A stretch of 64,000 nucleotides of DNA from NCBI GenBank assembly GCA_951802425.1, contig OX637797.1, positions 930,001-994,000 on the forward strand. Reading direction: 5' to 3'. The position numbers were made by a program, and so were the translations under genes. The notes under the pieces were generated by a model, which saw only the letters and a list, made by a program, of their open reading frames with translations, searched no databases and had not been told where the DNA came from. Origin of the DNA: Clavaria fumosa. Lineage: Eukaryota; Basidiomycota; Agaricomycetes; Agaricales; Clavariaceae. Shown in pieces: positions 1 to 10,585 of the stretch (its first letter is position 1; each line of letters starts with the position of its first letter).

Positions 1-4
1 TCTG

Positions 5-1981
5 ATGGGTGTCTATCCTGCTTTGGATGGAAGTAGTGCAGAATCTGTTAAGGCTTGGAAAAATCTGCTGGGAAATATTGCAGATATGTACAACCAAAGC
101 CCTCTTGGAAAACGTGCAGGGCACTTGCTCCGGGCAGTAGATATTTTCATCAAGTTGGATGGGATGCACACTGATCATTGTGCCAAGGAAAAGAAGGATG
201 TGAAACTTCTAGAGAAGGAGAAAATGTTGGCCACATACCAGTGTCTTGGAGAGGACCAGATTGCAGAAAGATCAAGTCAGGAACTTCTGCCCCACTTCTT
301 TGAAGCACAGAAAAGAATGATAAATCTTGCTGGAGGCAAAAAGAAGTGGGATACTCTTTCTGAGGAAGAGAAGGCTGAAAGGCATGCTGCCTCTATGGAG
401 CAATTGACCAAGGACTTGGGGAAAGACCACTATGACCAATTGTCAGATGATGAGAAAAGAATCCTGAAGCTGTTTATCTGGGCTGGGTGTGGCTGCCACA
501 AAGATCTCAACACAGTGCGTGGAGGAAATGCAGCTATGATGGCTTGGTGGGAGAAGAATGGTGTTGAACCTCCTGTATTGTTGGCAAACAGAGACAATGC
601 AGCAATCTTGAAAGACAAATCTCAAGCTGATGGTGTGGCAACACCTGCACAGGAACGAGCATTTCAGATGACAACTCGTGGTGGGGTGAAAGCAGCACAG
701 ATTGCAGGAGAAATTTTCAACAATAAAAATGACAAAAAGGGGCATCATGATTCATTCTGGTGGTGGTGGATGTCTAATGTGAAGCAAGCATTTACATTTC
801 CTGGCACTTCCAACAATCGCTTTCAGTCCCATTGTGAAGCTGCAGCTGTCCTCATACAGCACAAGCCTCAATTTGTCAAGTTCCTGGAGTATGTCAAGGA
901 GAAAAAGCAGGCCATGAGATTCAGTCATATGGAAGAGAATCTGTGGAAAGCACTCCATTGCACTGCAACACTGACTGAGCTTGCAGTTCTGGCATTGTAT
1001 GCACAAGCTGTGTCACATCCATACATGAGAAGTGTTCGCATGTCTGGGGCTGTGAAGGTCAACATGTTGGACTTGGGCCCATTACACCAAAAGGTTTACA
1101 GACACATACAAAGGGTCATAGGAGACCCAAGCTTTCTTGTTGGGGACTCTATCACATGGGAAACTGGTGCAATGGATGGACAGATGTGGCAGACACCAGC
1201 AGCAGTTGCAGCAGTGCAAAATATTGCACCTTCTCTGCCTCATCTGAGAGAAGTGTTGGTTGCATTTTTTGAAGGAGCAGCTGTGACATGGAAACGCTTC
1301 ACTTCTGAATTTGCACCTGGTGGTCTGATTGATGAGGCCACCATGGAGGAAAAGGAATTAGCCTGGATGCCACCCACAAATGATGCAAATGAAGGTGCTC
1401 TTGGCTCATTTCGAGTACTTATGCGACACCAACCACACCTCACATCATTGCAATACAATGCTCAGGCAATGTATGCTCACAATGATACCCAAGCCTTCAT
1501 GGAGAAGATGTTCCAGCCTGAAGATTACAAGCATATTCATCAGCTTGCACGTAAAGATGAGGCAAAGGGGGTGGAACAAGCAGGGAGGGAGGCAATTATC
1601 AGGCATGCCAAAGCCAAGATTGATGAGCGTGAGGCTGCAAGGGATGCAAAAAAGAAGAAGGCAGCCAAAGTAGCTGGACATGTGGCTGCAGTGAAGCTGA
1701 TATTTGACAAGGAGCAAGTCAAGAAGCTCAAAGGAGACAAGCTCAAAGACCATCTTCTGGCATTTCAAAGGGCTGGAGCTCCAAACCTGCAGAATCTGTC
1801 CCTTAGGACAGCTGTGGTAAAGATTAGGGAAGGACTTGTGCAATCAATTGATCTCTATAATACTGGGCAATGGAAGCCAAACACAAGTGTGGACCCTCAA
1901 ACAATTCCAATGGAGTCAGAATCTGGGGAAGAATTTGACCTGGATGAAGGAATGGAAGACTGGGAGGACATGGATGAATAG
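5..1981 (+). CDS. Uncharacterised 658-residue protein, possibly a transposase-like protein; 5' end may lie outside the window
   Basis: A single open frame without introns runs almost from the window edge to a TAG at 1979-1981. The frame is still open upstream of the first ATG, so the N-terminus may be missing. Visible blocks are a DHCAKEKKD stretch near residue 59, a Cys/His cluster (CGCHKDLNTVRGG, about residues 161-173), a Trp-rich WWWWM run near 256 and NDANEGALGSFR near residue 460. A Lys/Glu-rich helical segment (about 510-560) and a very acidic C-terminal tail follow. Spaced conserved-looking Asp/Glu residues, an intronless structure and repeat-rich surroundings would fit a DDE-type transposase, but I cannot assign a family. 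It points towards the convergent broken gene whose 3' end is at 4612. Function is not claimed. Confidence 0.6.
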   Translation: MGVYPALDGSSAESVKAWKNLLGNIADMYNQSPLGKRAGHLLRAVDIFIKLDGMHTDHCAKEKKDVKLLEKEKMLATYQCLGEDQIAERSSQELLPHFFEAQKRMINLAGGKKKWDTLSEEEKAERHAASMEQLTKDLGKDHYDQLSDDEKRILKLFIWAGCGCHKDLNTVRGGNAAMMAWWEKNGVEPPVLLANRDNAAILKDKSQADGVATPAQERAFQMTTRGGVKAAQIAGEIFNNKNDKKGHHDSFWWWWMSNVKQAFTFPGTSNNRFQSHCEAAAVLIQHKPQFVKFLEYVKEKKQAMRFSHMEENLWKALHCTATLTELAVLALYAQAVSHPYMRSVRMSGAVKVNMLDLGPLHQKVYRHIQRVIGDPSFLVGDSITWETGAMDGQMWQTPAAVAAVQNIAPSLPHLREVLVAFFEGAAVTWKRFTSEFAPGGLIDEATMEEKELAWMPPTNDANEGALGSFRVLMRHQPHLTSLQYNAQAMYAHNDTQAFMEKMFQPEDYKHIHQLARKDEAKGVEQAGREAIIRHAKAKIDEREAARDAKKKKAAKVAGHVAAVKLIFDKEQVKKLKGDKLKDHLLAFQRAGAPNLQNLSLRTAVVKIREGLVQSIDLYNTGQWKPNTSVDPQTIPMESESGEEFDLDEGMEDWEDMDE

Positions 1982-2640
1982 TGCAGAGTTTTCCCATTAT
2001 TGTGCCAATATTTTTACTTCAAACAAGCAGTGTAGAGTCTCTTGAGTATCTGCAGTGTATCTAGTTTCTATATAACCAAGAAAACAGTGTTGTTGCCATG
2101 TCTGAGGCCTGTAATTGAGCTGGGTCAGCCATTGTCACGCTTTCTGTCACAGGCCGTTACGTCACGCTGCCGCGTCGTGTAGCGGAGTTGCCCAACCCCA
2201 ATTGTAGTCAAGGATATGCTAAGAAATCAAGAGCCAATAAGTTGGTCAAGACCAATAAGAAACAATTGTAGTCAAGAGCCAATAAGATGATCAAGACTAA
2301 TTAGAAAACAAGCAGTAAAAAAGATGTCAAGAAGCTATCTCAAAAGCATGGTGATCAATGAACTTATTTACATAGTAGCTACAAAAGACATCAACATCAG
2401 CAAAACCTGAATTGGACTTCAAAAGAAATTTCGACATAAGGTCACATGATCTATGTTGAACTTTGTTCAAAGTCCGACCCCGCTTGTCAGTCGTGCCCAC
2501 AACACTACTCTCACATCCTCGATCTAACACCCCCCCACTCCTCTTCCTCTCCCTCTCTCTCTCTCTTTGTGTGACAACGAAAATGGCGGCAACGACCCCA
2601 GGTGACCTCCTCTGTCTTTCCCTCTGCTGACCCCAGGTAA
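1982..2640. other. AT-richer spacer with repeated TCAAGA/CCAATAAG motifs
   Basis: No gene is visible. Between about 2213 and 2310 the phrase TCAAGAGCCAATAAG occurs twice, with related GTCAAGACCAATAAG copies between. The same TCAAGA/TCTTGA core recurs on the other side of the GC-rich block (4156-4336), so the two flanks may belong to one old element. This is inference only. Confidence 0.4.
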
Positions 2641-3559
2641 GGAAATGGCAGGGGTAACGACAGCAGCGGTTGTTGACGATGACGGTGGCAGCAGCAGCAG
2701 CGGCAATGGACAGTGACGACGGCGGCAGCAGCAGCAACGGACGACGAGCGGCGGCAGCAGCAGACGGCGTTGACGGCGGCGGCAGCAGCGGGTGACGTGG
2801 ACGGCGGTGGCAGCGGCAGTGGACAGCAGCAGCAGGAACAATGGACGACAACTCAGGTGATGCCGCCCCCTCTCTTTTTCTCCCTTTCTCATGACCCCAA
2901 ATGCAGAAACGGCAGGCGGCAACGACGACAGTGGCAGCAGAAGCGGTCGACATCGGCAGCGGCAATGGACAGCGACGACGATGGCGGCGGCAGCAATGGA
3001 CGGCGGCGGCGGCAGCAGCAAAGCAGCGACAATGGTAGCGGCGGCACTAGCAGCGACAACGACGGTAGCAGCGGCACCAGCAGCGATGGTGGTGGCGGCG
3101 GCGGCGGCACCAGCAGCGACGGCGGTGGCAGCGGCGGAGGCAGCACCAGCAGTGAAGGCGGCGGCAGCGGCACCGGCTGCGATGGCGGCGGCGGCAATAC
3201 CAGCAGTGACGGCGACAGCAGCGGCACCAGCAGCAGCGGCGACGGCACCAGCAGCAGTGGCGGCGGTGCAGCGATGACGACGGTAGCGGTGGCACTAGCA
3301 GCGACGGCGGTGGCGGCAGTGGCGGCAGCACCAGCAGCAGCGGCGACGGCACCAGCAGCGATGGCGGTGGCGGCGGCACCAGCGGCGGCAGCGGCGGCGG
3401 CGCAGTGACAATGACGGTAGCGGCGGCGGCGGCGGTGGCACCAGCAGCAGCGGCGACGGCACCAGCAGCAGCGGCGGTGGCGGCAGTACCAGCAGTGATG
3501 GCGGCAGCGGCAGCACCAGCACCAGCAACAGCGGCAGCGGCGCAGTGATGATGACGGTA

Positions 3560-3592
<33 letters not shown>

Positions 3593-4145
3593 ACAGCGAT
3601 GGCGACGGCGGTACCAGCAGTGACGGCGGCAGCGGCAGCACAGCGATGACGACGGTAGCGGCAGCACTAGCAGCGACGGCGGTGGCGGCGGCAGCGGTGG
3701 CACCAACAGCAGCGGTGATGGCACCAGCAGCAGCGGCGATGGCACCAGCAGCGGCAGCGCGACCGCAGCGGCGGCAGCAGCGCACAACAGCGGCAGCAGC
3801 GCACGACCGCAGCGGCAGCAGCAGCACACAACCGCAGCGGCGGCAGCAGCGCATGACCGCAGCGGCGGCAGCAGTGCACGACGGCAGCAGCGCACGACGG
3901 CGGCGGCAGCAGCGCACAATGGCGGCGGCGGCGGCATCAGCACACGATGGCAGCGGTAGCAGCGCTTGACGGCGGCGGCAGCAGCGCACAACCACAGTGG
4001 CGGCAGCAGCGCACGACCGCAGCGGCGGCAGCAGTGCACGACGGCAGCAGCGCACGACGGCAGCGGCAGCAGCGCACAATGGCGGCGGCGGCGGCATCAG
4101 CACACGATGGCAGCGGTAGCAGCGCACGACGGCGGCGGCAGCAGC
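2641..4145. repeat. GC-rich (GGC/GCA)n-like low-complexity block
   Basis: About 1.5 kb is built almost entirely from GGC, GCA, GAC and ACC triplets. Every frame on both strands reads as Ala/Ser/Gly or Leu/Pro/Cys/Arg homopolymer-like sequence. The long open frames here are by-products of the triplet composition and are not called as genes. The block begins abruptly after a CT-rich run at about 2530-2570 and ends at about 4145. Confidence 0.85.
3821..4140. repeat. 160-bp tandem duplication inside the triplet block
   Basis: Two head-to-tail copies occupy 3821-3980 and 3981-4140. Landmarks recur exactly 160 bp apart: GCAGTGCACG at 3871 and 4031, and CAGCGGTAGC at 3951 and 4111. A few substitutions separate the copies. 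Confidence 0.8.
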
Positions 4146-4285
4146 GGAACCATTGTCTTGACCCCTTATCACATCTTGTACACTTGATTACTTTGTACAC
4201 TTGATTGTTCTTGAATCAAGAACTTTAACTTGTATAAGTAGGTTCGTTTTGCATTTTCAAGACGGAGTTCTTGACCAAAAAAGTT

Positions 4286-4324
4286 CTTGATCTGTCTTGA
4301 CCACTAAGGTCAAGACAGATCAAG
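4286..4324. repeat. Perfect palindrome, 17-bp arms and 5-bp loop
   Basis: Arms at 4286-4302 and 4308-4324 are exact reverse complements around ACTAA. Further TCTTGAC/GTCAAGA copies sit at about 4157, 4269 and 4331. The palindrome lies downstream of the acidic-tail gene fragment ending at 4612. A cruciform or transposon-end role is possible but not shown. Confidence 0.75.
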
Positions 4325-4357
4325 CTGGGTCAAGACATTTTGAGGTTTCCTGATGCT

Positions 4358-4395
4358 GTCGTGCATTGTGATTGTGCTCCTGCCCATCTGTGTTG
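4358..4395 (+). repeat. Left member of a 38-bp inverted repeat pair (partner 24320-24357)
   Basis: The reverse complement of this segment occurs without mismatch at 24320-24357, about 20 kb away. Once the three LTR elements and the inversion are removed, the two copies flank the broken gene at a distance of roughly 2.8 kb. No matching target-site duplication was found outside the pair, so a terminal inverted repeat is only one reading. Confidence 0.7.
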
Positions 4396-4453
4396 TAATC
4401 GTAACAGATGTTAAATCATATGAAACTATATGCAATTTTGTCATGACACTATG

Positions 4454-4586
4454 CATCAGCAAAACAGATTGGACAGGGGCTAGGTATGTACTGGTATATA
4501 CTTCTCTATACTACCTATAGGTGTTATAAACCACTTATAATAAAACCAGTACATACCTAGCCCCTGTCCAATCTGTTTTGCTGATG
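4454..4586. repeat. Hairpin element with perfect 42-bp arms
   Basis: Arms at 4454-4495 and 4545-4586 are perfect reverse complements separated by 49 bp of AT-rich sequence. The outer ends are CATCAGCAAAAC / GTTTTGCTGATG. It sits 25 bp beyond the stop codon of the acidic-tail gene fragment. It may be a very short MITE-like or foldback element, or a 3'-end hairpin. No target-site duplication is evident. Confidence 0.75.
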
Positions 4587-4611
4587 TGGAGATTATATTT
4601 TATGAAGATAT

Positions 4612-4989
4612 TCAAAAGGTTTCCTCCTCCTCCTCCTCCTCATCGTCATCATCATCAAACTCTTCATCATCTACCAGTAAGTATTTCTCCAAAATAGATT
4701 GTGCATACTTGTCCATAAACTGGTGGTCAGTGAGCTCCTCATCTTGATGGGATGTGAATGAAAGAGACACATCAGGTATAAGGGCCAGTTTCCCAGTTGT
4801 GATGCACTTGCAGAGTCGAGGCTGCAATTGGTTAAAGTATCCAGGATTGAAATAGTCAATGGGCATCCCCAGTGGAAGTGCAGGGAACTCTGTTGCCTTC
4901 TGGACCTCGGGGACTACTCGCACACGCTCACGCCATTTTCTCTTTGGGTCCAAATGAGCTTCCTCCTCCCTTTTCTTGTCGAGGAGTCG
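4612..4989 (-). pseudogene. C-terminal fragment of a split gene, with acidic tail
   Basis: This minus-strand coding piece begins exactly at the target site of E1 and ends with a TGA at 4614-4612. It encodes RLLDKKREEEAHLDPKRKW..., then a region with MPIDYFNPGYFNQLQP, and finishes in a run of Asp and Glu. Reading upstream, the frame enters the E1 LTR, so this is not a real start. Its codon phase continues without a gap from the plus-strand fragment that ends at 18260: EVWI joins RLLDKK. The TSD copy at 4990-4994 is not counted as coding. The protein family is not identified. The fragment is now stranded by insertion and inversion. Confidence 0.8.
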
Positions 4990-4994
4990 GATCC

Positions 4995-5299
4995 TGTCAG
5001 GATCGCTTACATAAGCAGGTTGGAAAGGCCAAGAAAGGATCGCAAAAGAGTTGCGGGAAGTTTGCGGACGAGTCACGTGACCCGAATGGGTGGTGGATTA
5101 CATAATGGGAAAATCACGTGACCCGGGCCTGGACGCATCACGTGACGCACGGGGTCCGAGCGTGGGAACGCCGGCAACTCCCGAACTGTTCGCTATATAT
5201 ACCACGTCGTTTTCTTACTTGTACCCTTTTCCCCTTATGTTAGTATCGTCATCATCGACCTTACATTAAGTTGTGTGAACCGTGAGACTAAGTCTGACA
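4995..5299 (+). repeat. 5' LTR of E1
   Basis: 305 bp with a TATA-like TATATATA at 5194-5201 and a predicted transcription start near 5237, where ATGTTAGTAT begins. Several CACGTGA motifs lie upstream of the TATA box. The R-U5 part is short, about 63 bp. Confidence 0.9.
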
Positions 5300-5952
5300 C
5301 AATACTAACATCAACCCCTGTCCGCCCTAGCCCCGTGTCCTAACCCGGCTAGCCTGGACCCCTATCTCAAACTGTCACACTCTGTGACAGCTTATCCCCC
5401 TCATCCTCTTTCTCTTTACCCTGCCCACGGTGTGCAACAGAACCATGTGAAATTTTTACTGTGTGTAGATACACGTGACCAGACCCGGAGGAAGTCTACT
5501 GTGACCCTCCCCAAGAGACACCGAGTGCCAAAGGCCCGGAACTTTGCTTTACAGCTACGTACCAGTGAATCGTGTAGTGTACAGGGCACGGAAAGGCCCT
5601 ATACATAGTTTTTCTGTAGTTTCCTGGTCCAGTGGACAGGGCCCTTGCTCTGTGACCATTGTCAGAAGGGCACACAGGCAACTCACTAGGAGTTGTGGAG
5701 TGACCACCTGGGACACCATTCGGGCCCCACGCTAGCAACAAGTTTTATAGAATAAGAGTTCTATAAGTACCTAGATACATAGAGAGCAGCCTGAGAGGAC
5801 AGGACTGCTAAGAGATCGAAGAAATCCTGAGTGCCCAAGGCCCGGAATTCTATTTACAGCGTCTGCGTCCGAGACCGGGTCGAGCCCAGCTCCCCCCCGA
5901 TTCCCCCGTTACTGATGTCCCTGAAACCCCATCACCACCACCGGGGTCTGTG
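5300..5952 (+). other. E1 5' leader with duplicated acceptor-like motif
   Basis: The untranslated leader contains an imperfect direct repeat at 5523-5554 and 5829-5859. Each copy reads GAGTGCC(A/C)AAGGCCCGGA and ends in a pyrimidine-rich TTTACAG, which resembles a 3' splice site. E2 has equivalent copies at 17348-17379 and 17045-17076. E3 lacks the stretch corresponding to about 5434-5560. Confidence 0.5.
5301..5311 (+). promoter_or_regulatory. Predicted self-priming primer-binding site of E1
   Basis: AATACTAACAT begins one base after the LTR. Ten of its eleven bases are complementary to 5237-5247 of the LTR, the likely first bases of the transcript. This is the arrangement known from Tf1-type self-primed elements. 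The single mismatch is at the primer 3' end. Confidence 0.6.
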
Positions 5953-6953
5953 ATGGCTGACCACGTCGCCCCGCCTGAAGTCCATGCCACGAGGCTGGAT
6001 TTAGTCGTCACCCCATTCGATGGGCAAAAAAGAAATTTCTGTACATTCCTCCAGTCGCTCCGCCTCCTGTTTATGGCGAATCCGATAATCTATGCCACGG
6101 ACCTGGCAAAGGTCCTCTACACCCTCAGCAAAATTACTGGTGAGGGGTTTGCCGCAGAATGGGCAAATGTGAAGGGAGAGGAAATCCTGGGTAACAACGA
6201 GGTTGGAACCTGGGCAGAATTTGTGGAAGAGATGAAGCGAGCGTTCGATGACCCGAACGACTGTGCAACTGCCCTCGCAGACATTGCGAGGTTGAAACAG
6301 GGTGTCATGACGGCACCTGAGTTCTTCACAAAGTTCGAAACGATGTTCTGAAGAGCGGGGATGACAGAAGTGGCCGATTTGGACATCCTGGTCCATTGGC
6401 TGGAGTCGAATCTGAGCAGGAGGCTAGTGGGAAAGGTCTATGGTGTTTTGCCAATGCCAGAGACCTACGTGCAGTGGAAGGCACTTGCCGAAAAGCTAGA
6501 TGCTCAGCAGCGTCGCCTCAATGGAGTCATCGCACAACAGAACTCTGTGCGTCCGGCTCTGCCTGCAACCAGCCGCCCCCTCCCTCAACAAACCCGCTTT
6601 GCCCCAGCCCCCCATCCCTTCCTGGCCCAGCCTCTGGCCCGCACCACTGCCCCTCCCACCATGCCGTGTCCCACCAATGCCGGTGATGCCATGGTGGTGG
6701 ATCGTGCCCGTGCCCCTGGAGTGTTGCGCACCTGCTTCCGATGTGGCCAAGCTGGTCACATGGTGAGAGATTGCCAGCTCCAGGACACATGTCCGCAGAT
6801 CCCGAGGCCGCAGGTCCGCGCCGTGGAAAGCCAGGTACGTAGTGCAGAGGACTATGAGAACAAGATCGCACTGCTCCGAGACTGTCTGGATTTGCTCGAG
6901 AGAGAGAAGAGGGCTCCTGTTGAGGAGCCGGATTTTGGAGACAAGGCCCAGTG
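5953..6953 (+). pseudogene. E1 gag with one in-frame TGA
   Basis: A Gag-like frame starts at ATG 5953 (MADHVAPPEVHATRLDL) and runs to TGA 6951-6953?the stop overlapping the pol frame?with one internal TGA at 6349-6351. E3 has CGA at that site. The capsid-like region is followed by a CX2CX4HX4C zinc knuckle (CFRCGQAGHMVRDC). Pol lies in a different frame, unlike E2 where gag and pol are fused. Nucleic-acid binding and particle assembly are the known roles of this family. Confidence 0.8.
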
Positions 6954-9900
6954 AGTCCGAACTGGAGTCTCAGGAGTAGATATCCCAGCCCCCCTCCCGT
7001 CCCTGTACCCGCAGCTAGTATCCCAAAATACACTATCTTGCAGCGGAGACACACCCGGATTGGGGCTGAGGTGAAGGACAAAGCGGAAATGGAAACCGCT
7101 AAAAGTGAAATACCGAAAAGAGAAAAGGGGACTAGCAGCCAAGTGGAGCCAACAAAGCACCTTGCAGAGGTGCTGAAGGACACCCTATTGCATATGCCCT
7201 GAGAGCTCTCCATCCAGGTGCACCTGGAGGCTCTCAGCACTGGCAAAGGGACAACTACGAAAGCCCTTGTCGACTCAGGCTGCACCAACTGCTTTATGGA
7301 CTTGGAGTGGGCGAAAAAAGTGGGATTGGAACCATCTCCCTTGCTGAATCCAATCACCATGTATAATGTGGATGGAACACAGAACAGAGATGGTAAGATC
7401 CGGTATGGGATGGAGCTGCTTGTGATGGTTGGCGACCACCAGGAGTGGATCCACTTCCTGCTAGGGAAGACCCAGTCCCACACGGCGATCCTTGGGCATG
7501 ATTGGCTAAAGCGTCATAATCCAGAGATTGACTGGGTGAAAGCTGAAGTAAGGCTCACCCGCTGCCCCAACACCTGTGCCTCCTCCCCACACAGCCACCG
7601 GTCCCCTGTTCAACCCTCAGTTCCACCAAAAGCGAGTACCCTGGCCTCGGCCAGTATCCCGGACACCCGTTTTCCCAACACTGGCCCTACCCCTGATTGG
7701 CCCAGCTGCTACCCTTTGGTTTTTAGTGAAGCAAAGTGGGATGAGCTCCCCTGCTCCCACCCTGACTTTAATATCAAAATCGAGTTTAAAACAGACCCTG
7801 GACACCTCTCCTCTAAGCTATACTCTCTGACGCGAGAAGAGATGGTGGAAATGAATCACTGGGTGGATGAGCAGCTAGCTTCTGGACGAATCCGACCTTC
7901 GAAGTCCCCGTACACGAGCCCCTTCTTCTTCAAACATGAGAAGGACAAGCTGTGGCCGATTATCGATTACTCTAGGCTGAACTCGTATCTAATCAAAGAC
8001 AAGTACCCCCTCCCCCTCATACGAGACACTGTGGATGTGTTAAAGGGGGCGACCATCTATTCCAAGATTGATGCGAAGGGAGGTTTCCCATCAATGCAGG
8101 TCTGGCCAGAACATCAGCACTGCTGTGCTTTCCTAATGCCTCGTGGACTCTTCGAACTGGCAGTTATGTGGTTTGGGCTGCAGAATGCGCCTGCAACCTT
8201 CCAGCGCTTCATGAACCATGTGTTGAGAGAAGAGATTGCAGGGGGGCATGTCCGAGCCTATGTCGATGATGTTATAGTGTTTGCAGAGGATTTGGCTACA
8301 CATCGGTATTGGATGGATCAGGTCTTGAAGAAGTTTGGGGAGAATGGCCTGTGTCTCAGACTCAGCAAGTGTGAGTTCGAGAAGAGTGAGGTTTTCTTCC
8401 TGGGGATGAAGATCTCCCACAACCATCTAGAGCATGACCCAGCTAAAGGCGCGGCGATCCGTAACTGGCCCAGACCGAAAAATGTGAAAGAGGTACAAAG
8501 ATTCAATGGGATGCTGAACTACCTCCGCCGGCACATCCTGAACCTCTCTGCCCGGGCAAAACCACTCTTCCGGCTGACAGGGAAAGTCCCGTGGAGATGG
8601 GAGGAGGAGGAGGAAGCAGCCTTCCAAGATCTCCGCCTGGCACTAGTATCAGCCCCAGTCTTGGCTCTACCACAAGACAAAGGGAGATGGAAGGTAGAAA
8701 CGGATGCGAGCAACTTGGCAACTGGAGGAGTTCTCTCACAGCAGCAGGTGGATGGGACTTGGAGAGTTGTAGACTACATCTCCAAAGCCCTCACTGCAGC
8801 TGAGAAGAATTACGATGTGTACGACAAGGAGTTCCTGGCTGTAATCCGGGCACTACGCGAGTGGCGGGCTTACCTGATTGGGGTGGAAGAGACTATTGAA
8901 ATCTGGACAGACCATGCTAACCTCCAGTACTTCCGGAAGCCCCAGAAGTTGAAACCGAGGCAGGTCCGTTGGGTTGGAGAGCTCCAGTGCTTTGACTTCG
9001 AGATCAAGTACCGTACTGGGAAGTCAAACACGAAAGCTGATGCACTCTCATGGAGGCCAGATTATGGAGAGATGGTGGAGGAGGATGCACCAGTACAGGT
9101 CTTCCCAGAGGCTGAGACCCGCACATTGTTCACATCGGAGATGGAGACGCTACTCCAGAAAAACAGCATGGTATATGTGCAGAAGCCAGAGGAGCTTGAT
9201 GATAAGTGGATGAGAGATCAGATGGGACTCTGGCGGAAGGCAGAAATCACTTGGGTGCCCCCAGAAGCACATGAGGCAGTGCTCACCTTTGAGCATGACC
9301 TCCCCATCGCAGGGCACCCTGGTCCACGGAAACTGAGGGTGGCTCTGCTGAGGTCCTACTGGTGGGTGGGCATGGTGAAGGATTCCAATCAGTATGCAGG
9401 TGGATGCGAGACATGCCAACGAATCAAGCCTGATCGTACCAGGCGCGCTGCTCCACTCCATCTGCACCCTGTCCCTGAGAGCCCCTGGGCAGTCATCTCT
9501 TGGGACATTGTTGGGCCTTTCCCCCTCTCACGTGGTCACAATGCGATCCTTGTCATTGTCGACAAGTTTACAAAATGAACTCTCATCGAAGCTATTGGCC
9601 TTGACCTCACGGGACTTGGTGCTGCTCGGATCCTTCGAGACTGGGTCTTCTGCAACCATGGAGTCCCACAGAAAGTTGTGAGTGACCGGGGAACCCAATT
9701 TGTGTCCAGATTCATGAGGGAGTTCTATGGGATGATTGGAGTTAAGGTGAACCCGAGCACTGCCTTCCACCCACAAACAGATGGACAGACAGAGCGGGTC
9801 AATCAGGAGGTTGAAGTGTATCTCCAGGCCTATGTTGACCATCTGCAGGATGATTGGGCAGAGTGGCTATCCACAGCTGAATTTGTGCTCAATAACCGTG

Positions 9901-10574
9901 AGCACTCAGCCACTGGATTCACACCTTTCTATCTGGAGTATGGCCGGCACCCTTGGAATGGTGGTATCTGGCCACCTTCTGAAGTGAACCCTGCAGCAGA
10001 CGAGTGAATGGCCAAGCTCACGGAATCCTGAAGAGCAGCCAGGAATGCAATGGGGAAGGCGGCAGATGCGATGAAGGCTAGTTATGATAAAGGAAAGCGC
10101 CTGAGTCGTGAATACTCAAAGGGGGACTTAGTCTGGCTGGATACCCAGAACCTGAAAATGGATTGACCATCCAAGAAGCTTGACAACAAGCGGGCTGGAC
10201 CCTTCACTATCGAAGAGAAGGTTGGACCAGCAGCATACCGACTCAAGCTCCCCCAAGCATGGCGCATTCACTGGGTTTTCAATGAGTTGCTACTCACCCT
10301 GTATATTGCTCCCTCTTTCCCTTCCCAGAACTTGCCTCCACCCCCACCCCCCACGATTGACGATGACCACTTGGAGTATGAGGTGGAGGTAATTCTTGAT
10401 GTCAAGAAGGTTGGACGGGGAGTGAAGTATTTGGTGAAGTGGTTAGGATACCCTGCAGAGGAGAACACCTGGGAACCTCGTTGCAACCTCACTAATGTTG
10501 CACTGTTGCTCCGGGACTTCTTCCAGCAATACCCTGACAAGGCGAAGTTGGCAGGTCAAGACGCCCAGCCTTAA
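6951..10574 (+). pseudogene. E1 pol (protease-RT-RNase H-integrase-chromodomain), stop-damaged
   Basis: One frame is continuous for 3.6 kb with no indels but is interrupted by TGA at 7200, 9576, 10005, 10029 and 10164. Comparison with E2 shows CGA at four of these sites and TGG at 10005. Visible motifs are protease ALVDSGCTNCFMD, reverse transcriptase YVDD, RNase H ETDAS, the integrase HHCC finger and catalytic WDIVGP and SDRGTQF, and a chromodomain (YLVKWLGYPAEENTWEP). The element cannot make a full-length enzyme now. Some stops are shared with E3. Confidence 0.9.
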
Positions 10575-10585
10575 GAGGGGGGTGA
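10571..10585 (+). promoter_or_regulatory. E1 polypurine tract
   Basis: The run TTAAGAGGGGGGTGA directly abuts the 3' LTR. It is the expected plus-strand primer site, and it overlaps the end of pol. Confidence 0.75.

Noticed and set aside
2713..4204. Long open frames of Ala/Ser/Gly or Leu/Pro/Cys/Arg on both strands
   Set aside because: They arise from the triplet repeat itself; all frames are open and none shows non-repetitive protein sequence.
4612..5076. A 154-residue minus-strand protein starting MTRPQTSRNSF
   Set aside because: Its N-terminal part is translated LTR; only 4989-4612 belongs to a real former gene.
4995..5299. CACGTGA motifs in the LTR as host regulatory sites
   Set aside because: E-box-like motifs are present but nothing ties them to a specific factor.
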